Positions 40,242 to 44,129 of a stretch of 44,129 bases of DNA are shown here, in pieces. The stretch covers positions 1 to 44,129 of the forward strand of contig CAILZI010000114.1 of NCBI GenBank assembly GCA_903838675.1, in the 5' to 3' direction. Numbering within the stretch: position 1 is the first letter of the stretch; the number at the start of each line of letters is the position of its first letter. Both the position numbers and the translations under genes were made by a program. Below the pieces are notes generated by a model. The model ran no database searches. It was not told the DNA's origin and worked only from the letters and a program-made list of their open reading frames with translations. Source of the stretch: an uncultured Verrucomicrobiota bacterium (lineage in GTDB: Bacteria; Verrucomicrobiota; Verrucomicrobiia; Verrucomicrobiales; Verrucomicrobiaceae).

Positions 40242-40894
40242 GCACGATCCTGTACGCTGCGACTTTCGGCAATCAATCGGCCGAGCGAAATCGAATCGTC
40301 TTCATACAACCAGGTGCGCATTGCTGCCTCAATATGCGGCCATTCGTGGTCGAGCATGGCAAACCAAGCGGTGTCGCGGTTTTCGCCCTTGATGACCATG
40401 TGCTGACGGAAGATGCCTTCAAACGTGAAGCCAAGGCGCAGGGCCGCATTGCGGCTGGGTTCATTGCGTGCATCGCATTTCCACTCCATGCGCCGGTAGC
40501 CGAGATCCTCAAAGCAGTGACGCAGCAGGAGGTAGCAGGCTTCGGTGTTGGCCTTGGTGCGCTGTGCTGCAGGTGCATACCAGATGTTGCCCAGCTCTGC
40601 CACGCCATGCTCGGCGCGGATGCTCATGAGTGAAATGCTGCCAAGGCAGTTATGGGTTCCGGCATCACGCACGGCAAAGGCGATCACATTCGGTGTGGCC
40701 TGCCATTCGCGCAGGAAGGTGGCTTGCTCCTCGACGTTGGCAAACGGCCCGCGGGGCATGTAGCGCCACAATTTGCGTGTTGCTTCATCGACATGCGAGA
40801 TGGCGAATAGTTCTGCCACATCTGCAGCGACGTCGAGTGGTTTGAGCGTGATGAAGCGACCGTCAAAATTTTGGGGTGTGGGCTGCGGTTTCAT
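40238..40894 (-). CDS. GNAT-family N-acetyltransferase, RimJ/RimL type
   Basis: A 218-residue cytoplasmic acetyltransferase of the ribosomal-protein/amine type. The acetyl-CoA-binding region is IWYAPAAQRTKANTEACYLL, and the NEPSRNAALRLGFTFEGIFR stretch is the conserved C-terminal motif of this subgroup. ATG at 40894 gives MKPQPTPQNFDGRFITLKPL, the usual start. It follows the OsmC gene by one base and overlaps the next gene by four, so it is translated within a tight operon. The acceptor substrate is unknown. Confidence 0.9.
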   Translation of the reverse strand: MKPQPTPQNFDGRFITLKPLDVAADVAELFAISHVDEATRKLWRYMPRGPFANVEEQATFLREWQATPNVIAFAVRDAGTHNCLGSISLMSIRAEHGVAELGNIWYAPAAQRTKANTEACYLLLRHCFEDLGYRRMEWKCDARNEPSRNAALRLGFTFEGIFRQHMVIKGENRDTAWFAMLDHEWPHIEAAMRTWLYEDDSISLGRLIAESRSVQDRA

Positions 40895-40895
40895 G

Positions 40896-41360
40896 TCAGT
40901 TTCTTGTTTGCACGACCACGTCCGTTTTGATCGAATTGGCAATGAAGCATTGCTCGTGTGCAAGATGGTGCAGGTGTTCTACTTCGGTGGAAGTCGGACG
41001 CTTGTCACCGCCCCAGATGATGAGGGGGCGCAAGGTGATCTGGCTGATCCAGAGCACGCTGTGTTCGTTTTTCGTCATGATGCCTTCTGCAGCATCTTCA
41101 TAGCTCTCGGGGAGAAACCCTGCGTCACAGGCCACGTGGAGGAACCAGAGCATGTGACAGCTTGAGACGGAGGCGATGAAGGTTTCCTCGGGATCGACTC
41201 CTGCTGGATTTGACCAGGGGGCAGGCACGATTTGCGGTGAGGGGGGGGCTGGCACGGTGGCACCACCGTCGAAGTGGAGGGTGTGCTCGCGGGAGTAGCG
41301 GCGGCTGAGGAAATCGGGGCCTTGGTTCTTCCAGCGGACGGTGGCGGTGTGTTTGGACAT
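40896..41360 (-). CDS. OsmC-family peroxiredoxin-like protein
   Basis: A 154-residue protein of the OsmC/Ohr superfamily, which reduces organic hydroperoxides through two active-site cysteines. C68 in ETFIASVSSCHMLWFLHV and C138 in HHLAHEQCFIANSIKTDV are the pair, and the family folds as a dimer. The N-terminal TATVRWKNQG block is also typical. It lies four bases after the PaiB-like gene and one base before the GNAT gene, in an operon of general small enzymes. Role in oxidative stress defence is expected from the family. Confidence 0.92.
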   Translation of the reverse strand: MSKHTATVRWKNQGPDFLSRRYSREHTLHFDGGATVPAPPSPQIVPAPWSNPAGVDPEETFIASVSSCHMLWFLHVACDAGFLPESYEDAAEGIMTKNEHSVLWISQITLRPLIIWGGDKRPTSTEVEHLHHLAHEQCFIANSIKTDVVVQTRN

Positions 41361-41364
41361 GCGG

Positions 41365-41976
41365 TCAGAGTCTCTCCTGCATCATTTTGGCGGTGTCACG
41401 ATCGGTCTGATCCATGCTGTCTTGCAGCGCGGCGATGACAGATGGTGCATCTTGTGGACGGTTTTGGCTGAGCTTGAACTTGCCTTCGAGGCGGGTGATC
41501 TCAATCTCAATGCCGACGATTCCTTTCATGAGACCGTCGCGGAATTCGGCGGGGAGAGTGCCGTGCCAGCGGTTGGGGCGTTCTGCTTCGTAGAATTCGA
41601 CGAGATCGTGCAGCATTTGAGCGAAGCGGTCATGCTGCGTCACGATGCGTGGAATGCCGTAGGCATGCACGGCGGTGTAGTTCCAGGTGGGCACTGCGGG
41701 CTCGGTGACGTACCAAGCCGGGGAGATGTAGGCGTGGGGGCCGGTGAAGATGACGAGGACTTCGGTGCTAGAAAAATGCCGCCATTGGGGGTTGGCGCGG
41801 GCCATGTGAGAGAGCAGACAACCGTGCGGACCTTGTGTCGGATTCAGCAAAACGGGCGTGTGAGTGGCCTGAGGCACGTTGCCGTCCGATGACACGATCG
41901 TAGCAAAGCTGTGCTGGCGCATGAAGGCATTCAGCGTGTCGCGGTCATCGATCTGGAAATGAGCGGGGGTGTACAT
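41365..41976 (-). CDS. FMN-binding PaiB-type protein
   Basis: A 203-residue protein of the family of Bacillus PaiB, called an FMN-binding negative regulator, with a split-barrel flavin fold. Signature blocks are MYTPAHFQIDD at the start, THTPVLLNPTQG, ISPAWYVTE and PTWNYTAVHAYG. In B. subtilis PaiB affects protease and sporulation genes; many members are probably enzymes rather than repressors, so the regulatory name is uncertain. There is no gap to the upstream esterase gene and four bases to the OsmC gene. Confidence 0.9.
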   Translation of the reverse strand: MYTPAHFQIDDRDTLNAFMRQHSFATIVSSDGNVPQATHTPVLLNPTQGPHGCLLSHMARANPQWRHFSSTEVLVIFTGPHAYISPAWYVTEPAVPTWNYTAVHAYGIPRIVTQHDRFAQMLHDLVEFYEAERPNRWHGTLPAEFRDGLMKGIVGIEIEITRLEGKFKLSQNRPQDAPSVIAALQDSMDQTDRDTAKMMQERL

Positions 41977-42954
41977 TTAAGGCTGCTTCTTCACTTCGGG
42001 CAGAGCGGGAATCGGGGTGGTGTCGATGGTGGCATCTGTGCCGCGCAGGGTTTTGCCAATGAAGAGTTTCGCGCGAGAGATGACTTCGGGATGGCTGACA
42101 GAGCCGTGGCCGCCGCCGGTGATGGGGATGAGCAAGGATGGGACTCCGGCTTTTTGAAGTGCGGCATGGATGGCCTCGGCATGGAGGAAGGCGACGCGTT
42201 GGTCGGCGGTGCCGTGGAAGGTGATGAAGGACGGATCGTCCTTGGTGACGTAGGTCACGGGTGATGCGGCGATGGCTTCGGCGTGTTTTTCTACGTAGGT
42301 GCCACCGAGCAGACCCTTGACTGCCGCGTCATCGACAATGGGTTGCTTTTCTTTGTCGAACATGAGCGCCTGAGTGAAGTCTTCGGGGCCGCAGAGGTTC
42401 ACCACGCACTGGACGCGACTGTTGAAGGTGGTGTTGGGGCCGAGATCGCCTTCGAGTTCTTTGACGTCGCCGCTGGTGCCGATGAGAGAAGAGAGGTGGC
42501 CGCCGGCGGAACTGCCCATGACGGCGATTTTGTCGGGGTCGAGATTGAACTCCTTGGCGTGGGCGCGAATCCAGCGAATGGCGGCTTTGCAGTCATACAC
42601 CTGAGCGGGCCAGTGAGCTTCTTTGGTGAGACGATAGCCGACGGTGACGGCGGCGTAGTCGCCGGTGCGGGCAAATTGGATGGCGGCGGCTGCATATCCC
42701 AAGCGGTCGCCATTCACCCAGCCTCCACCGTGAATGAGGGCGACAACAGGCAGAGGTTTGTCGGATTTGCGTTTCTGTGGAAGGTAGAGGTCCACCTTCT
42801 GCTTGGCGTTTTCATTGCCTGCGTAGGGTTGATCCAACCGGAGCTCGACCTGGCTTTTTTCGGCGGAGCTTTGAGCATTCTTTCGTTGTGCATCCAGGTC
42901 TTGAGACCAGAGGGGGGATGCGACGAGCAGCAGGAGTGGAAGAAGATGTTTCAT
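41977..42954 (-). CDS. Secreted alpha/beta hydrolase (BD-FAE/esterase family)
   Basis: A 325-residue exported esterase. ATG at 42954 gives signal peptide MKHLLPLLLLVASPLWS. The oxyanion motif ALIHGGGWVNGD is canonical, the nucleophile is in VMGSSAGGHLSS, and the acid and histidine are in HGTADQRV and TGGGHGSVSHP. Compared with the enzyme at 14073-15014 it keeps HGGGW. It probably cleaves carboxylic esters on plant- or algal-derived material. The stop is directly followed by the PaiB-like start, and a 71-base gap separates it from the NTF2-like gene upstream. Confidence 0.9.
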   Translation of the reverse strand: MKHLLPLLLLVASPLWSQDLDAQRKNAQSSAEKSQVELRLDQPYAGNENAKQKVDLYLPQKRKSDKPLPVVALIHGGGWVNGDRLGYAAAAIQFARTGDYAAVTVGYRLTKEAHWPAQVYDCKAAIRWIRAHAKEFNLDPDKIAVMGSSAGGHLSSLIGTSGDVKELEGDLGPNTTFNSRVQCVVNLCGPEDFTQALMFDKEKQPIVDDAAVKGLLGGTYVEKHAEAIAASPVTYVTKDDPSFITFHGTADQRVAFLHAEAIHAALQKAGVPSLLIPITGGGHGSVSHPEVISRAKLFIGKTLRGTDATIDTTPIPALPEVKKQP

Positions 42955-43025
42955 GAAGTGAGGAAAACGGGTGAGGTGCCGCAAATTAGCGATGGGATGG
43001 CCGATGAATGGCTGACCCGTTTCAC

Positions 43026-43406
43026 TCATTGGGGGGCGATTGTTTTGGCACCGGGGAGAAGCCATGCGTTGGTGATCTTGCCATCAACGACTTCGTAGGT
43101 GATAAGGATTTCAATGGTGCCAGGGCCTTCGGGGAAGGTGCGGGTGATGCGTTCGTGATCCACCACGAAGTTGTTCAAGACGATGCGGTTGATGAGATGC
43201 GCGTGGAGATTGGACTCTTGAAAACGCAGGGCGAAACGGGCGCGCAACTGAGCTGCACCGGAAGCCAGCAGGGTGGCGGGATGTTCGAACAATTGCGCGT
43301 CCTCGGCGTAAGTGGCGAGGAGGGCGTCGAGGTCACGTGCATTGTAGGCTTCGAGTTGTTGTTGAACGAGGGCTTCTGCGGTTGTGTCAGTGGTGGGATG
43401 GCTCAT
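43026..43406 (-). CDS. SnoaL/NTF2-like protein
   Basis: A 126-residue cone-shaped NTF2-fold protein. The usual first helix is VQQQLEAYNARDLDALLATYAED, followed by beta strands with RIVLNNFVVDHERITRT and EILITYEVVDGKITNAWLL. Members include isomerases, dehydratases and binding proteins, and no catalytic residue is certain here. ATG at 43406 gives MSHPTTDTTAE and a normal length. It is the first gene of the minus-strand run ending at 39105, or a separate unit, given the 71-base gap. Confidence 0.85.
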   Translation of the reverse strand: MSHPTTDTTAEALVQQQLEAYNARDLDALLATYAEDAQLFEHPATLLASGAAQLRARFALRFQESNLHAHLINRIVLNNFVVDHERITRTFPEGPGTIEILITYEVVDGKITNAWLLPGAKTIAPQ

Positions 43407-43731
43407 GGGATGAATGGAAAGCGGTTGAGGGATTAGTCTTGAGCTTTGGAGATTACGGTGCGCTCTGCGCGTGGCGGGGCTTGATGCAGACGCTTCTGGT
43501 GGGCGTGGAGTTTGGCGGAGTCATGGGTTCGCTTGCCGGTTGTTACATCGTCACCCAGGGGAGCACTCGCCAAGGCTCGGCACCCCTGGGCTATATTCCG
43601 CAGCCCCGTTGGGGCTGAAGAGTGCTGCATACGGAGGCAATGATGATTTCGTTCCATGTGTCAAGAACAGCTCGGCGCAGTCAATAAGATGAAGGAAGCC
43701 CGTCTTGACTGAAGGCCGGTCTTTGAGGGAA
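43407..43731. other. 325-base intergenic region
   Basis: No gene is supported here. The region holds the palindromic repeat at 43554-43617; the rest shows no tRNA, terminator or clear promoter that I can recognise. An open frame on the minus strand (43433-43657) is composed largely of the repeat and is not counted as a gene. Confidence 0.6.
43554..43617. repeat. Palindromic intergenic repeat element
   Basis: Two hairpins lie close together: CCCAGGGG (43554-43561) pairs with CCCCTGGG (43583-43590) around a 21-base loop, and CAGCCCC-GTT-GGGGCTG (43601-43617) is a perfect 7-bp stem. The CTATATTCCG spacer lies between them. I recall similar CCCAGGG/GCCCCGTTGGGGC modules as repeated elements between genes in planctomycete and verrucomicrobial genomes; only one copy is in this window. 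Confidence 0.65.
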
Positions 43732-44129
43732 TCAAGGGTTGTTGGTTGGTGTGTCGTCGCTTTTGCGGATCCAGCGGTAGTCCATTTGTCTGGCGGTGGC
43801 GAGGGCGAGGGATTCGGATTCGAGGCGGGAAACCAAGTGAAGAGCCATGTCGATGCCAGCGGAGATTCCGGCGGAGGTGATGAGGGTGCCTTGATCGACC
43901 CAGCGAACGTTTTTTTCGACGGTGACGTTGGGGAACATGGATTTCATGTCGTCGATGTCCGACCAGTGGGTGGTGGCGTGTTTGCCATCAAGGAGTCCGG
44001 CTTTGGCGAGGAGGGAGGAGCCGGTGCAGACGCTGGCGGTGAGCTTTGCTTTGGAGGAGGAGGTGGCGATCCAGTGGATCACTGTTTCCTTTTTGAGTTC
44101 GGCTGAGACGATGCCGCCGGGGATGAGGA
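43732..44129 (-). CDS. DJ-1/PfpI-family (glutamine-amidotransferase-like) protein, 5' end outside window
   Basis: The frame runs to the window edge, so the first third of the gene is missing; 131 C-terminal residues are visible, starting in the conserved LIPGGIVSAEL stretch. The catalytic cysteine is in TASVCTGSSLLAKAGLLDGK, the THWSDIDDM and VDQGTLITSAGISAGIDMAL blocks are those of the GATase1/DJ-1 domain often used by ThiJ/PfpI proteins and the sensor half of some AraC regulators. No DNA-binding domain follows the visible end, so this is a stand-alone protein. An internal GTG at 44082 is too far into the domain to be the true start. Confidence 0.9.
   Translation of the reverse strand, partial: LIPGGIVSAELKKETVIHWIATSSSKAKLTASVCTGSSLLAKAGLLDGKHATTHWSDIDDMKSMFPNVTVEKNVRWVDQGTLITSAGISAGIDMALHLVSRLESESLALATARQMDYRWIRKSDDTPTNNP

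Noticed and set aside
43433..43657. Small minus-strand open frame in the intergenic gap
   Set aside because: Much of it is the palindromic repeat translated; the product is low in hydrophobic pattern and has no partner or start signal.

Overview
The window is a GC-rich bacterial chromosome segment carrying about 42 genes. Three secreted formylglycine-type sulfatases, Tat/Sec-exported xylose-isomerase-like TIM barrels, a CxxCH/terpenoid-cyclase-toroid protein, PAS-AraC regulation and weak or absent Shine-Dalgarno sequences together suggest a member of the Verrucomicrobiota (Prosthecobacter/Verrucomicrobium-like). Planctomycetota is the main alternative. This placement is inference from gene content; no rRNA gene is present.

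Left part (1-12369) is mixed housekeeping: the 3' half of carB with a strong terminator, a small conserved gene, a REP-associated transposase (RAYT) flanked on both sides by REP hairpins, a Tat-exported TIM-barrel isomerase, pyrC, a secreted carbohydrate-type protein, trmO overlapping a phosphotransferase-like gene, two further secreted proteins, an OmpA-type lipid/peptidoglycan protein, a YiiD-type thioesterase and a histidine phosphatase.

The centre (12433-34546) is the main feature: 18 minus-strand genes whose gaps never exceed about 62 bases and often overlap by 4 or 8. They encode exported depolymerising or decorating-group-removing enzymes (three sulfatases, three SGNH-type proteins, a GH76-like enzyme, a beta-lactamase-fold hydrolase, two alpha/beta hydrolases, a right-handed beta-helix protein, a Tat-exported FAD oxidoreductase) interleaved with cytoplasmic sugar enzymes (SDR, two TIM-barrel isomerases, a GmhA-like SIS isomerase, two PfkB kinases). 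No transporter or SusC/D pair is in it.

Upstream (34706-38171) a second minus-strand operon holds a hexulose-phosphate-synthase/keto-gulonate-phosphate-decarboxylase-like enzyme, a zinc-type alcohol dehydrogenase lacking the structural zinc cysteines, and two exported proteins; it ends in a clear terminator. A divergent PAS-AraC regulator (38289-39101) borders it. The promoter regions of both operons share an ungapped motif, on the plus strand CACGACAAAG-N7-GAAATGCG, followed at identical distance by a -10-like CGTTANNCT (minus strand). I read this as the operator of the neighbouring AraC protein, tying 22 genes into one regulon for breaking down a sulfated, probably acylated glycan and processing its sugars through oxidised and phosphorylated intermediates. 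The glycan is not identifiable from sequence.

The right end (39105-44129) has a co-directional run of small general enzymes (cytochrome/toroid protein, GNAT, OsmC, PaiB-like, esterase, NTF2-like), an intergenic palindromic repeat and the 3' part of a DJ-1/PfpI gene cut by the window edge.
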